Of a DNA stretch of 64,000 bases, positions 52,644 through 63,549 are shown in pieces. Source of the DNA: Actinoplanes lobatus (GTDB lineage Bacteria; Actinomycetota; Actinomycetes; Mycobacteriales; Micromonosporaceae); assembly GCF_014205215.1 (NCBI RefSeq), contig NZ_JACHNC010000001.1, positions 9,606,501-9,670,500 of the forward strand, read 5' to 3'. A model generated the notes under the pieces. That model was not told where the DNA came from, did no database searches, and saw only the letters and a list, made by a program, of their open reading frames with translations. Within the stretch, counting starts at the first letter, position 1. Each line of letters begins with the position of its first letter. The position numbers and the translations under genes were made by a program.

Positions 52644-53695
52644 TACCGGCCCACGCCGGAGGAGTCGAAGGCCTCGGCCACGATCCGCAGCGTCCGCAGG
52701 CCGCTCTCCAGATCACCCACGTAGGGGCTGATCGACAGCGTGCCGACACCGGCCGCCGCGTACTCCTCGATCCGTTTCCGGACCTGCTCGCGGGTGCCGA
52801 TGATCGAGGTGCGCTCGATGAACTCGCGGGGCAGCGCGGCCGCCGCCTCGGCCGGCCTACGGCTCAGGTAGAGATCCTGCACCGTCCTCGCCTCGTCGGC
52901 GTAGCCGAGCCGGACCGCGAGCGCGTTGTAGAAGTTCTGCTCCCGGCTGCCCATCCCGCCGACGTAGAGCGCCGCGTACGGCCGGATCACGTCGGCGCAG
53001 GCGTCCAGGTCGTCGCCGATCGCCACCGGCACACTGGCCACCACGTCGAAACCGGACAGCCCGAGGCCCCGCTTGGCCCGGCCGGCCGCGATGTGCCGCA
53101 GGTGGTCACCGGACGCGTCCGGGGCCACGAAGATCCCCAGCCAGCCGTCGGCGATCTCACCGGCCAGCTCCAGGTTCTTCGGGCCGACCGCGGCCAGGTA
53201 GACCGGGATGTCGGTGCGCGCCGGGTGGAAACCCAGCTTCAGCGGCTTGCCGGCGCCGCCGGGCAGCGGCAGCGTGTAGTGCTCGCCCTGGTAGGACACC
53301 GCCTGACGGGACAGCGCCTGCCTGACGATCGCCACGTACTCCCGGGTGCGGGCCAGCGGCTTGGCGAACCGCACGCCGTGCCAGCCCTCGGACACCTGCG
53401 GGCCGGAGACGCCCAGGCCCAGCCGGAACCGCTTGCCGGACAGCGTGTCCAGGGTGGCGGCGGTCATCGCGGTCATCGCCGGGGTTCGCGCCGGGATCTG
53501 CATGACGGCCGCGCCCAGGTCGATCCGCTCGGTCTGGCCGGCGATCCAGGCGAGCATGCTCACCGTGTCCGAACCGTACGCCTCGGCGGCCCAGACCACC
53601 GAGTAGCCGAGCCGGTCCGCCTCCCGCGCCATGGCGAGATGATCGGCGGGAGTGCTCCACGCCGTCTGGTAGCCGAGGCTGAGTCCGAGCCGCAC
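52643..53695 (-). CDS. LLM-class F420-dependent oxidoreductase
   Basis: A 350-residue TIM-barrel enzyme of the luciferase-like monooxygenase superfamily. The F420-binding layout fits MER/FGD-type proteins: LGYQTAWSTPADHLAMAREA at the start, and VYLAAVGPKNLELAGEIADG in the middle. It would use reduced F420 or FMN; the substrate is unknown. First gene of the minus-strand operon and divergent from an aldo-keto reductase. Confidence 0.9.
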   Translation of the reverse strand: MRLGLSLGYQTAWSTPADHLAMAREADRLGYSVVWAAEAYGSDTVSMLAWIAGQTERIDLGAAVMQIPARTPAMTAMTAATLDTLSGKRFRLGLGVSGPQVSEGWHGVRFAKPLARTREYVAIVRQALSRQAVSYQGEHYTLPLPGGAGKPLKLGFHPARTDIPVYLAAVGPKNLELAGEIADGWLGIFVAPDASGDHLRHIAAGRAKRGLGLSGFDVVASVPVAIGDDLDACADVIRPYAALYVGGMGSREQNFYNALAVRLGYADEARTVQDLYLSRRPAEAAAALPREFIERTSIIGTREQVRKRIEEYAAAGVGTLSISPYVGDLESGLRTLRIVAEAFDSSGVGR

Positions 53696-53821
53696 CGAGC
53701 TGCCCTCCCGAGATCTTGATAGGTCTCGGGCAAGCGTACTGACCGAAGACCGACCCGTTTCGGTCCGGTAACCGACCCACCCGGCTGAGGCTCGAGCATT
53801 TCGCGAAAGGGCTGGTCTGAA

Positions 53822-53827
53822 TAAGGT
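53822..53827 (+). promoter_or_regulatory. -10 hexamer of aldo-keto reductase gene
   Basis: TAAGGT, 6-nt spacer to ATG 53834; leaderless pattern. Confidence 0.5.
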
Positions 53828-53833
53828 TCACTC

Positions 53834-54832
53834 ATGCATCAGCGACCGCTCGGCCGAAGCGGGCTAGCGGTTTCGCGGCTCGCGCTCGGCACCATGACCT
53901 GGGGCCGGGACACCGACCCCGACGACGCGGCGGATCAGCTGAAGATCTTCCTGGAGGCGGGCGGCACGCTTCTGGACACCGCCGACGTGTACGGCGACGG
54001 CGACGCCGAGTCGGTGATCGGCTCGCTGCTCGACCACCTGGTCCCCCGCGACGAGGTGGTGATCGCCACGAAGGCGGGCCTCACCCCGCACCGCTACCGC
54101 CCGCGCGACGGCTCCCGCGGCAACCTGCTGCGCTCGCTGGACGCGTCGCTGCGCCGGCTCGGCACCGACTACGTCGACCTGTGGCAGGTGCACGGGTACG
54201 ACGCCCAGACCCCGTTCGAGGAGACCCTGGCCGCGCTGGACCACGCGGTGGCCAGCGGCCGGGTCCGCTACGTCGGCGTGTCCAACTTCGCCGCCTGGCA
54301 GACCGCGCGGGCCGCCACCTGGCAGGCGGCCCACCCCGGGCGGGCCCCGATCGTGGCCGCCCAGATGGAGTACTCGTTGTTGGAACGCGGCATCGAACGC
54401 GAGATCCTGCCGTCCGCGGCCGCCCTCGGGTTCGGCGTGCTGGCCTGGTCGCCGCTGGGCCGCGGGGTCCTCACCGGCAAGTACCGCAACGGCCGCCCGC
54501 TCGACTCGCGGGCCGCCTCCGAGCACATGGCCCCGTTCGTACAGACCTACCTGGAGCCACGCAGCTCCAGCATCGTCGAGGCGGTGGTCACCGCGGCGAG
54601 CGGCCTGGGAGTGTCCCCGCTGGAGGTGGCCCTGGCCTGGATCCGCGACCGCCCGGGGGTGGCCGCCCCGGTCCTCGGCGCCCGCACCGCGGGCCAGCTG
54701 GAGGGCGCCCTGCGCAGCGAGCACCTCACCCTCCCGGCCGAGATCGCCTTCGCCCTCGACGACGTCTCCGCGATCGAGGTCGGCTACCCCGAACGCGAGG
54801 GCGCCAGCCACCCGCACAGCTACTACGGCTGA
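53834..54832 (+). CDS. Aldo/keto reductase
   Basis: A 332-residue (beta/alpha)8 NADPH-dependent reductase. Catalytic residues appear in the usual order: Asp and Tyr in LDTADVYGDGDAE, Lys in VIATKAG, His in WQVHGYD. The NADPH site near the C-terminus is VLGARTAGQLEGAL. Substrate unknown; the sequence is of the YghZ/Kv-beta-like group. It is followed by a DUF5703 gene on the same strand. Confidence 0.93.
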   Translation: MHQRPLGRSGLAVSRLALGTMTWGRDTDPDDAADQLKIFLEAGGTLLDTADVYGDGDAESVIGSLLDHLVPRDEVVIATKAGLTPHRYRPRDGSRGNLLRSLDASLRRLGTDYVDLWQVHGYDAQTPFEETLAALDHAVASGRVRYVGVSNFAAWQTARAATWQAAHPGRAPIVAAQMEYSLLERGIEREILPSAAALGFGVLAWSPLGRGVLTGKYRNGRPLDSRAASEHMAPFVQTYLEPRSSSIVEAVVTAASGLGVSPLEVALAWIRDRPGVAAPVLGARTAGQLEGALRSEHLTLPAEIAFALDDVSAIEVGYPEREGASHPHSYYG

Positions 54833-54886
54833 GTAAGCGCTGGTCAGCGCTTGTCGTCGGTCAGGGCGGGGAGCATATTAGACGCC

Positions 54887-55078
54887 ATGGACTACGAATA
54901 CGCGCCGCTACGGTTGCCTTCGAATGTCGATCGACTGACCGCGGCGGCGCAGCTCGCCATCCAGGCCGAGTTCTCCGGCTGGGAGCTGGCCAGGGTTCAG
55001 CTCTTCGCCGACGGCAGCCGCAAGGTGATGCTCCGCCGTCGCCTCCAGCCCATCCCGCAGCCCGGCCTCAGTTACTGA
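54887..55078 (+). CDS. DUF5703 family protein
   Basis: A 63-residue protein, MDYEYAPLRLPSNVDRLTAA at the start and VMLRRRL near the end, matching the actinobacterial DUF5703 family. Function unknown. The ATG at 54887 has CATATT 7 nt upstream, so leaderless start is possible. It stands between the aldo-keto reductase gene and a bidirectional terminator. Confidence 0.85.
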   Translation: MDYEYAPLRLPSNVDRLTAAAQLAIQAEFSGWELARVQLFADGSRKVMLRRRLQPIPQPGLSY

Positions 55079-55111
55079 CAGGGCCCGCCCGCCCGACGCG
55101 GACGGGCCCTG
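55079..55111. terminator. Bidirectional terminator
   Basis: Stem CAGGGCCCG / CGGGCCCTG (9 bp) between convergent DUF5703 and acidic-protein genes. Confidence 0.7.
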
Positions 55112-55116
55112 GTCCG

Positions 55117-55797
55117 TCAGTGGTGCTTGTGACCGGCGTGGTCGTGATCGTGGTCGTCCTCGTCGGGCAGGAACGGGTGCTCGTCGAGACGGCCGACCAG
55201 CAGGTCGCCCTCGACCGGGGCGAACGGGCCGCTGCCGTCCGCGTCGTCGAAGGCCTCCAGGTCGAGCGGCTCGGTCACCTCGGTGACGGTGAGCAGGCCG
55301 TCGAGCGGCTCCAGCTCGGGCACGTCGAGCGAGGCGAGCGACCCGTCGCCGGCCTGCAGCAGTTCGAGCACGGCCTCGCCGACCGACTCGACGGGGCCGG
55401 CGTCCTCGTCCTCGGGGACGGAGCTGCGCCGGGCCGCCTCGGCGACCCGCAGCAGGGCGGTGACGCTGGGCACCCGGTAGTCGCGGCGCTGCCGGACCGA
55501 GACGACCTGCGGGTACGGGTCGGCGCCCGGCCCGCCCGCGGACTCGGCCAGCTGACCGAACCGGCGGTCCGCCTCGTCCGGGTCGATGGCCTCGACGTCC
55601 CACGGCGTGACTTCGCCGAAGGCGTCCAGCAGCTTCTCGTCGTACGCGAAGGAGGCGTTGTTGAGATCGACATACGCCTGCCAGACGTCGTCGTCGTCGA
55701 TGCGGCCGGCGGCCGTCTTGACGGCCGCGAGATGCGCCCGCGCCGCCTCGACCACCCGCTCGAGAGCCTCGTCGAGCTCGGCGTTCTGGTCAGTCAT
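55117..55797 (-). CDS. Acidic conserved hypothetical protein with His-rich tail
   Basis: A 226-residue soluble acidic protein. The N-terminal 70 residues are helical; the C-terminus ends in an HxDH-rich tail, DEDDHDHDHAGHKHH, that could bind Ni, Zn or Co. I do not recognise a family. ATG at 55797 is preferred over the longer frame from 55851. It follows the M20 peptidase gene by 22 nt on the same strand. Confidence 0.8.
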   Translation of the reverse strand: MTDQNAELDEALERVVEAARAHLAAVKTAAGRIDDDDVWQAYVDLNNASFAYDEKLLDAFGEVTPWDVEAIDPDEADRRFGQLAESAGGPGADPYPQVVSVRQRRDYRVPSVTALLRVAEAARRSSVPEDEDAGPVESVGEAVLELLQAGDGSLASLDVPELEPLDGLLTVTEVTEPLDLEAFDDADGSGPFAPVEGDLLVGRLDEHPFLPDEDDHDHDHAGHKHH

Positions 55798-55819
55798 GGA
55801 TTTGGGGGTCCTTCCGATT

Positions 55820-57130
55820 TCAGCTGTTTCGGAGCAAACGGTCGAGCACACGCACGCCGAACTTTAGTCCCTCCACCGGAACTCGCTCGTCGATGCCGTG
55901 GAAGAGGGCACTGAAGTTGAGATCCGGGGGCAGCCGGAGCGGCGCGAAGCCGAAGCAGCGGATGCCGAGCGTGGCGAAGGCCTTGGCGTCGGTGCCGCCG
56001 GACATCAGGTACGGCACGGTACGCGCTCCCGGGTCCTCGGCGCGCAGCGCGGCCCCCATGGCGTCGACCAGGGCGCCGTCGAAGGAGGTCTCCACGGCCG
56101 ACTGCTGGTGCATGTGCTCGATCTCCAGGTCCGGCCCGATCACGTCACGCAGTTCGCGCAGGAACGCGTCGGCGTGGCCGGGCAGGGTCCGGCAGTCGAT
56201 GGTGGCCGACGCCCGGCCCGGGATGACGTTGTCCTTGTAGCCGGCTTCCAGGCGGGTCGGGTTGGCGGTGTTGCGCAGGGTGGCGCCGATCAGGTTGGCG
56301 ATCGGGCCGAGCTTGGCGACCGCGAGTTCCGGCTCCTCCGGGTCCAGGTCGATCTCCAGGGCGTCGCTGACCTGTTCCAGGAAGGCCCGTACGGTCGGGG
56401 TGACGATGGTCGGGAACCGGTGCCGGCCGACCCGCGCGACGGCTTCGGCGAGCGCGGTGACCGCGTTGTCGTCGTGGATGAAGGAGCCGTGGCCGGGCCG
56501 CCCGGTGGCGTGCACCCGCAGCCAGTCGAGTCCCTTCTCGGCGGTCTGCACGAGATAGAGACGAAGGTCGTCGTTGACGGTGTACGAGTACCCGCCGACC
56601 TCGCCGATCGCCTCGGTGCAGCCCTCGAACTCGTCCGGGTGGTTGCGGACCAGCCACTGGGAGCCGTACTCCATGCCGGCCTCCTCGTCGGCGGTGTACG
56701 CCAGAACGATGTCGCGCGGCGGGACGTAGCCGGTGCGCCTCCATTCGCGGACGACGGACAGCACCATGGCGTCGAAGTCCTTCATGTCGACCGCCCCGCG
56801 GCCCCACAGGTAGCCGTCCTTCTCCTCGCCCGAGAACGGCGGGACCGACCACTCGCTCGCGTCGGCCGGGACGACGTCGAGGTGCCCGTGGACGAGCAGC
56901 GCGCCCCGGGACGGGTCGGCGCCGGGTATCCGGGCGATCAGGTTGGCCCGTTTCGGCGCGGACTCCAGCAGCCGCGACTCGATCCCGACCTCGCCGAGCT
57001 TCTCCGCGACGTACTCGGCGGCGGCCCGCTCCCCCACGGTGGTCCGCTGGTCGCCGGTGTTGGTGGTGTCGATCCGGAGCAGGTCGCGGCACAGGCCGGT
57101 GACCTCGCTCTCCGCGGTCGTGGTGTCCAT
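55820..57130 (-). CDS. M20-family metallopeptidase
   Basis: A 436-residue di-zinc peptidase of the M20/M25/M40 family. Zinc-site motifs: LLVHGHLDVVPAD (His and Asp), GRGAVDMKD (bridging Asp), TADEEAGMEYG (catalytic Glu pair), and a C-terminal His in FSALFHGIDERV. A dimerisation domain lies at about 195-315. It would act on amino acid amides or dipeptides in the cytosol. ATG at 57130. Confidence 0.94.
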   Translation of the reverse strand: MDTTTAESEVTGLCRDLLRIDTTNTGDQRTTVGERAAAEYVAEKLGEVGIESRLLESAPKRANLIARIPGADPSRGALLVHGHLDVVPADASEWSVPPFSGEEKDGYLWGRGAVDMKDFDAMVLSVVREWRRTGYVPPRDIVLAYTADEEAGMEYGSQWLVRNHPDEFEGCTEAIGEVGGYSYTVNDDLRLYLVQTAEKGLDWLRVHATGRPGHGSFIHDDNAVTALAEAVARVGRHRFPTIVTPTVRAFLEQVSDALEIDLDPEEPELAVAKLGPIANLIGATLRNTANPTRLEAGYKDNVIPGRASATIDCRTLPGHADAFLRELRDVIGPDLEIEHMHQQSAVETSFDGALVDAMGAALRAEDPGARTVPYLMSGGTDAKAFATLGIRCFGFAPLRLPPDLNFSALFHGIDERVPVEGLKFGVRVLDRLLRNS

Positions 57131-57244
57131 CCGCCCTTCTTACCAGCAAGGCGTAAAGAGCCTTCAGTCCGATCTAGGGGTGGTGGGCGGGGCGGTCGGA
57201 TGGAGAGGTTTGGCCGGAGAGCCGTGGCGGGTATCGGGACGGCC

Positions 57245-57811
57245 GTGTCCGACGTGAATCTTCCCCCGCTGCCGCCGACCGGCGGCGAGACCTCCGGCCG
57301 CAGCATCGTCGACGTGGTCGGCGAGGAGCACCGGCAGATCCTCGCCCTGACCGGGCGGCTCCGGAGCGATCCCGCCGACGAGCGGGCCGCCTCCGTGCTG
57401 ATCGCCGTCGTGTCCCGGCACCTGTGCGCCGAGGAGCAGTACCTCTACCCGGCGGTCCGGTCCGCGGTGCCCGGCGGTGACCTGATCGCCGACCGCGAGC
57501 TGGCCGAGGACGCGCGGCTGCTGCGGTTGCTGAGCGACGGTGACGTGGGCGGGTTCGGCGCCGCGATCGAGCGGCACGTGGCGGCCGACGCCGCGGAGTT
57601 GCTGCCCCTGCTGGAGCAGATGGTCCCGGCGGAGGATCTGATCCGGCTCGGCAACCGGTTCGAGACGGCCGAGGAGGCGGCGCCGACCCGGCCGCACCCG
57701 GCCACGCCGTCGTCACCGCCCTGGAACAAGGTGGTCGACCCGATCGTGGGCGTGGTGGACAAAGTGCGGGATGCGGTCACCGCACGTGCCACCTACATGA
57801 GCGATCTGTGA
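57245..57811 (+). CDS. Hemerythrin HHE-domain protein
   Basis: A 188-residue protein with a hemerythrin-like four-helix domain (about 20-140). Candidate iron ligands are in VGEEHRQIL, VVSRHLCAEEQYLYP and ERHVAADAAELLPLLEQM. The C-terminal 45 residues are Pro-rich and basic. The start is uncertain: GTG at 57245 is used; ATG at 57200 would add 15 residues. It would bind O2 or iron, or sense redox. Divergent from M20. Confidence 0.8.
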   Translation: MSDVNLPPLPPTGGETSGRSIVDVVGEEHRQILALTGRLRSDPADERAASVLIAVVSRHLCAEEQYLYPAVRSAVPGGDLIADRELAEDARLLRLLSDGDVGGFGAAIERHVAADAAELLPLLEQMVPAEDLIRLGNRFETAEEAAPTRPHPATPSSPPWNKVVDPIVGVVDKVRDAVTARATYMSDL

Positions 57812-57897
57812 CGATAAATGAGCTACAGGCGGTAAGCACGGTCTGTCCTGTTCGTTCATACGTTTGTCACAGGTCGCCGATCATTCCACGCTTCCCG

Positions 57898-57923
57898 GAC
57901 TAGCATTCCCTCCCGTTCTAGTC
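57898..57923. promoter_or_regulatory. Inverted repeat before LysR gene
   Basis: GACTAG-N14-CTAGTC, ending 13 bp before the LysR start and next to the -10 TAACGT. Candidate LysR autoregulatory site. Confidence 0.4.
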
Positions 57924-57924
57924 C

Positions 57925-57930
57925 TAACGT
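57925..57930 (+). promoter_or_regulatory. -10 hexamer of LysR gene
   Basis: TAACGT, 6-nt spacer to ATG 57937. Confidence 0.45.
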
Positions 57931-57936
57931 CACGCT

Positions 57937-58920
57937 ATGAACCTCGAGCTGCGGCATCTGAAGGTGGTCTGCGCCATCGCGGAGACCGGCAGCGTGACCA
58001 AGGCCGCGTCACAACTCGGCCTTGCCCAGCCGGCACTCACCGCCCAACTCCAGCGGATCGAGCGCACTCTGGGTGGCCCGCTGTTCGATCGTGACCGCCG
58101 GGGCGCGCGCCCCACGGCCCTGGGAGAGCTGGTGCTGTCCCGTGCCAGGGTGTTGCTGCCAGCGATGAAGGGTCTGCAGGACGAGGCGGCCCGGCTGGCC
58201 GCCGGCGGTGGGCACGACACGATGAGCAGGTACCGCATCGGCGCCATCAGCGGCCCGGTCGTGGCACACCTGGTGCACCGCCTGTCGGCCACCCAGCCGG
58301 AGGCGCAGATCTCCACCCACGCGTCGTACTACATCTCCGAGCTGTCGAGCATGGTGCTCGCCGGCAAGCTGGACTACGCGCAGGTGGGTGTCTGCGGCGA
58401 CGCCATCCCCTCGGCGGAGTACGGACTGGTCTGGGAGACGATCGGCATCGACGCGGTCTGCGTGCTGATGCCGGAGGACCACCCACAGGCCAAGAACATG
58501 GAGGTCGACCTGGCCGACCTGGCCGAGGAGCACTGGGTGGCCAGCGCCGGGGACGGCTGCTTCGCCGACTGTTTCGCCGCGGCCTGCGCCCGGGCCGGCT
58601 TCGCCCCGCGCCGGGTGCTGGAGTCGGACGTCCGCAACTGCGTCGACATGGTGGAGCTGGGCTCCGCGATCGGGCTCTGCCAGCCCACCTTCCGCGCGCC
58701 GGCCGGGCTGGTCAGCCGGCCGCTGATGGGGGCGCCGCTGCGCTGGCGGATGATCCTCGGCTGGCACCCGGACTCGCAGGCCGCCCGCAGCGCGCCCAAC
58801 CTGATGGACCACGCGCAGGAGGCGTACCAGGAGATCCTGGCCCGCAACGAGAACTACATGGAGTGGATCCGCACCCAGACCCATCTCGGTGGCGGCAGCA
58901 GTCAGCTGGCCGCGGCGTGA
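57937..58920 (+). CDS. LysR-family transcriptional regulator
   Basis: A 327-residue regulator: N-terminal winged helix (about 1-60; LRHLKVVCAIAETGSVTKAA, LAQPALTAQLQRIER) and a periplasmic-binding-like effector domain (about 90-305). The effector is unknown. A dyad with a 14-nt spacer before the gene may be its own operator. A strong terminator separates it from the convergent ClpC gene. Confidence 0.92.
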   Translation: MNLELRHLKVVCAIAETGSVTKAASQLGLAQPALTAQLQRIERTLGGPLFDRDRRGARPTALGELVLSRARVLLPAMKGLQDEAARLAAGGGHDTMSRYRIGAISGPVVAHLVHRLSATQPEAQISTHASYYISELSSMVLAGKLDYAQVGVCGDAIPSAEYGLVWETIGIDAVCVLMPEDHPQAKNMEVDLADLAEEHWVASAGDGCFADCFAAACARAGFAPRRVLESDVRNCVDMVELGSAIGLCQPTFRAPAGLVSRPLMGAPLRWRMILGWHPDSQAARSAPNLMDHAQEAYQEILARNENYMEWIRTQTHLGGGSSQLAAA

Positions 58921-58924
58921 CGCG

Positions 58925-58954
58925 GACGGGCGCCCTGGCGTGAGGGCGCCCGTC
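58925..58954. terminator. Bidirectional terminator
   Basis: Stem GACGGGCGCCCT / AGGGCGCCCGTC (12 bp), 6-nt loop, between convergent LysR and ClpC-type genes. Confidence 0.8.
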
Positions 58955-58965
58955 GCCACGCCGGA

Positions 58966-61491
<2,526 letters not shown>

Positions 61492-61597
61492 CTGTCTCTC
61501 TTCTCCTGGTACCTCGAGCCTGGGTCCCCGCAAGGGGCTACCCGGCCTCCCGGGCGGCAAACTCACGCCGCCGGATCACGCGAAAACTTGACTCCAG

Positions 61598-61603
61598 TAG
61601 GCT
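61598..61603 (+). promoter_or_regulatory. -10 hexamer of NYN/PIN-like gene
   Basis: TAGGCT, 7-nt spacer to ATG 61611. Confidence 0.5.
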
Positions 61604-61610
61604 CAACTTC

Positions 61611-62051
61611 ATGGTTGCCCCCTCCGATCCACCCTCCCTGACCCCGGAGTTCTTGGCGCCCGATTCTCGCGACCCCGATGTCCCGCTGGTGGTCGTCGAC
61701 GGCGCGAACGTCGTCGGCTCGGTTCCGGACGGCTGGTGGCGCGACCGGGCGGGCGCGGCCGAGCGGCTCCGTGACCGCCTGGCCGCGGTGCCCGCCGCCG
61801 GCCTCCCGGACGTCCCGGCCCCCGTCGAGGTGGTCCTGGTGGTCGAGGGCCGGGCCAGGGACATCGCGCAAGCTCCGGGCGGCGTGCGCGTCGAGCGCGC
61901 CGCCGGCTCCGGCGATGACAAGATCGTTGATCTGGTACGGGTGAGCGCCGCCACCAGGCGCACCGTCGTGGTGACCGCCGACCGTGGGCTCCGTGCCCGG
62001 GTCACCGCCCTGGGCGCCGAGGTCCGCGGCCCCTCCTCGGTCCCCCGCTGA
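61611..62051 (+). CDS. NYN/PIN-like nuclease-fold protein
   Basis: A 146-residue protein with the PIN/NYN-type core: VVVDGANVVGSVPDGWWRD near the start (first acidic residue), GSGDDKIVDLV in the middle and TADRGLRARV near the end (second and third acidic sites). This is the pattern of YacP/NYN RNases. In some genomes such proteins carry other labels, so the activity is inferred. Divergent from the ClpC gene. Confidence 0.75.
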   Translation: MVAPSDPPSLTPEFLAPDSRDPDVPLVVVDGANVVGSVPDGWWRDRAGAAERLRDRLAAVPAAGLPDVPAPVEVVLVVEGRARDIAQAPGGVRVERAAGSGDDKIVDLVRVSAATRRTVVVTADRGLRARVTALGAEVRGPSSVPR

Positions 62052-62336
62052 CGTTCCCCACGGCTCTCCGCCCGGCCCACGGTCGAGGGCGTGTCGGTCA
62101 CCCGGGGGACGGGTGTCATGTCACCGCCGATCCGGGGACGACGGGCCCCCTGTCTCCACTGTGGATCTTCGTCCGATACGATCCCACCTGCGCGATCTTC
62201 GGCCGTGCCGGGGGAACCCGGTGCCGTGCCGCGCCTGGCACGGTCTGCCAAATCCGGGCGACCGAGGACAGCCGGGCCGGAACCGGGCGGTAGGCTGGGA
62301 CCGCAAGTCGTGAAACCCGCACAGGAGGCTGCCCGG

Positions 62337-62597
62337 GTGGCCAGTGTCGCCGAACTCAGAGCTGCCGTGGAGGCCGCGCTTCAGCAGGTCACCGAGGGGC
62401 AACAGGCGATTCAGGCAGCGAAGGAGAAGCTCGGCGAGGCCCAGCAGAGCCTGGCCGCCGCTCTCGACGGCAGCGCCAACGACGCGGTCGGCGCCGCCCA
62501 CGCCTCGCTCTCGCACGCCGAGCAGCAGCTGGAGGACGGGTTCAACGCCACCGTCGCGGCGGTCGAGCAGGCGCACACCTACACGGCGAGCCTCTGA
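62337..62597 (+). CDS. Small helical protein, possible DUF6244 member
   Basis: An 86-residue all-helical protein with heptad-rich sequence (VAELRAAVEAALQQVTEGQQ and LSHAEQQLEDGFNATVAAVE), predicted to form a helical hairpin. The size is like WXG100-class substrates, but no W-x-G turn is seen. Family assignment to DUF6244 is from memory and uncertain. GTG at 62337 has AGGAGG 8 nt upstream. The next gene starts 4 nt later, in one operon. Confidence 0.75.
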   Translation: MASVAELRAAVEAALQQVTEGQQAIQAAKEKLGEAQQSLAAALDGSANDAVGAAHASLSHAEQQLEDGFNATVAAVEQAHTYTASL

Positions 62598-62601
62598 CGC
62601 G

Positions 62602-63507
62602 ATGTCGCTGCTCCAGGAACTCGGCGCCCAGCTCCGGGCAACCTCCGACGACCTGCCGATGGGGCTGGTGACGGCGGCGATGGAGAAGCTGCGCGCCGCC
62701 ACCGAGCTGATCCGCTGGGTCCAGGAGGAGTCCAGTCAGGACATCGGTGTGGCCCGGCTCGGCCACGCCACCGAGCACGTGGAGAACGCGGCGGCCGCCC
62801 TGCGGGGCGCCCAGGAGGCCCTCGACCGCTATCTCGCGGTCCTCGGCCTGACCGGTGTGCCCGGCGCCCCGGCCGGCCAGGAGTGGCGCGAGGGCCTGCG
62901 CCGCGAGGAGGAGCGCCCCCGCCCGGAGCGGATCGAGGCCGAGCGGGTGGAGACGCTGGGCCCGTGGTGGCAGCGGCGGGTCGCCGAGCTCACCGGCGAG
63001 CAGCCGTCCGGCGAGCGCTCCGGGTCCGGCGAGTCCCCGGACTCCGCCGAGCTGTTGCGCCGGATCGCCGCCGGGGTACGCTCCGGCGACCGGGCCAGGC
63101 TCGGGCGCGAGCTGCACGCGGTGAACGCGTCGACCGGCCTGGGCCTGTCCGCGGTCACTCCCCCGGTGCTGCACCGGCTGGCCGGCGACCTGCTCGGCCA
63201 CGATCCCCGCCCGGAGGACGTGCCCCGCCTGCGGACCGCGGCGGAGGGCCGGGTCCGGGCGCTGCTGCCGGGCACCGAGCCGGGGGTGCTGGAGACCCTG
63301 CTGGACCGCATCTGCCGGGTGCCGGTCAAGGAGCAGCAGGAGAAGCGCGGCGACCGGCCGCCGGGCCACCCGGCCGACACCGCGGTGACCGCGAGCGTCC
63401 TGACCGGGATCCTGCTGGCCCGGCTGGGCCGCGACGCGGACGCCCTGTCCCCGGACGCGCCGGAGCCGGTCCGGTCCCGCCCCGGCGCCCCGGAGGACGA
63501 CCGGTGA
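62602..63507 (+). CDS. Helical protein of unknown function
   Basis: A 301-residue protein. The first 85 residues are helical (LQELGAQLRATSDDLPMGLV; ATEHVENAAAALRGAQEALD), then a charged Pro/Arg/Glu linker (about 95-150), then a second helical domain (about 155-280). No membrane segment, signal peptide or known motif. Second gene in the operon with the 86-aa helical protein and the partial gene at 63550. I do not recognise a family. Confidence 0.75.
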   Translation: MSLLQELGAQLRATSDDLPMGLVTAAMEKLRAATELIRWVQEESSQDIGVARLGHATEHVENAAAALRGAQEALDRYLAVLGLTGVPGAPAGQEWREGLRREEERPRPERIEAERVETLGPWWQRRVAELTGEQPSGERSGSGESPDSAELLRRIAAGVRSGDRARLGRELHAVNASTGLGLSAVTPPVLHRLAGDLLGHDPRPEDVPRLRTAAEGRVRALLPGTEPGVLETLLDRICRVPVKEQQEKRGDRPPGHPADTAVTASVLTGILLARLGRDADALSPDAPEPVRSRPGAPEDDR

Positions 63508-63549
63508 GCCGCGCCCGGATTTCCGTAACTGCGACGATGCCGGCAGGTC

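Noticed and set aside
62052..62336. Possible riboswitch (c-di-AMP or cobalamin type) upstream of the helical-protein operon: GGGGGAACCC and GACAGCCGG...GGTAGGC words
   Set aside because: The words occur, but I could not lay out the conserved stems in order, and GGTAGGCT is better read as a -10 hexamer. A covariance-model search would decide.
62337..62597. Classical WXG100 (ESX) protein
   Set aside because: Size and helical hairpin fit, but no W-x-G turn and no C-terminal YxxxD/E export motif were found.
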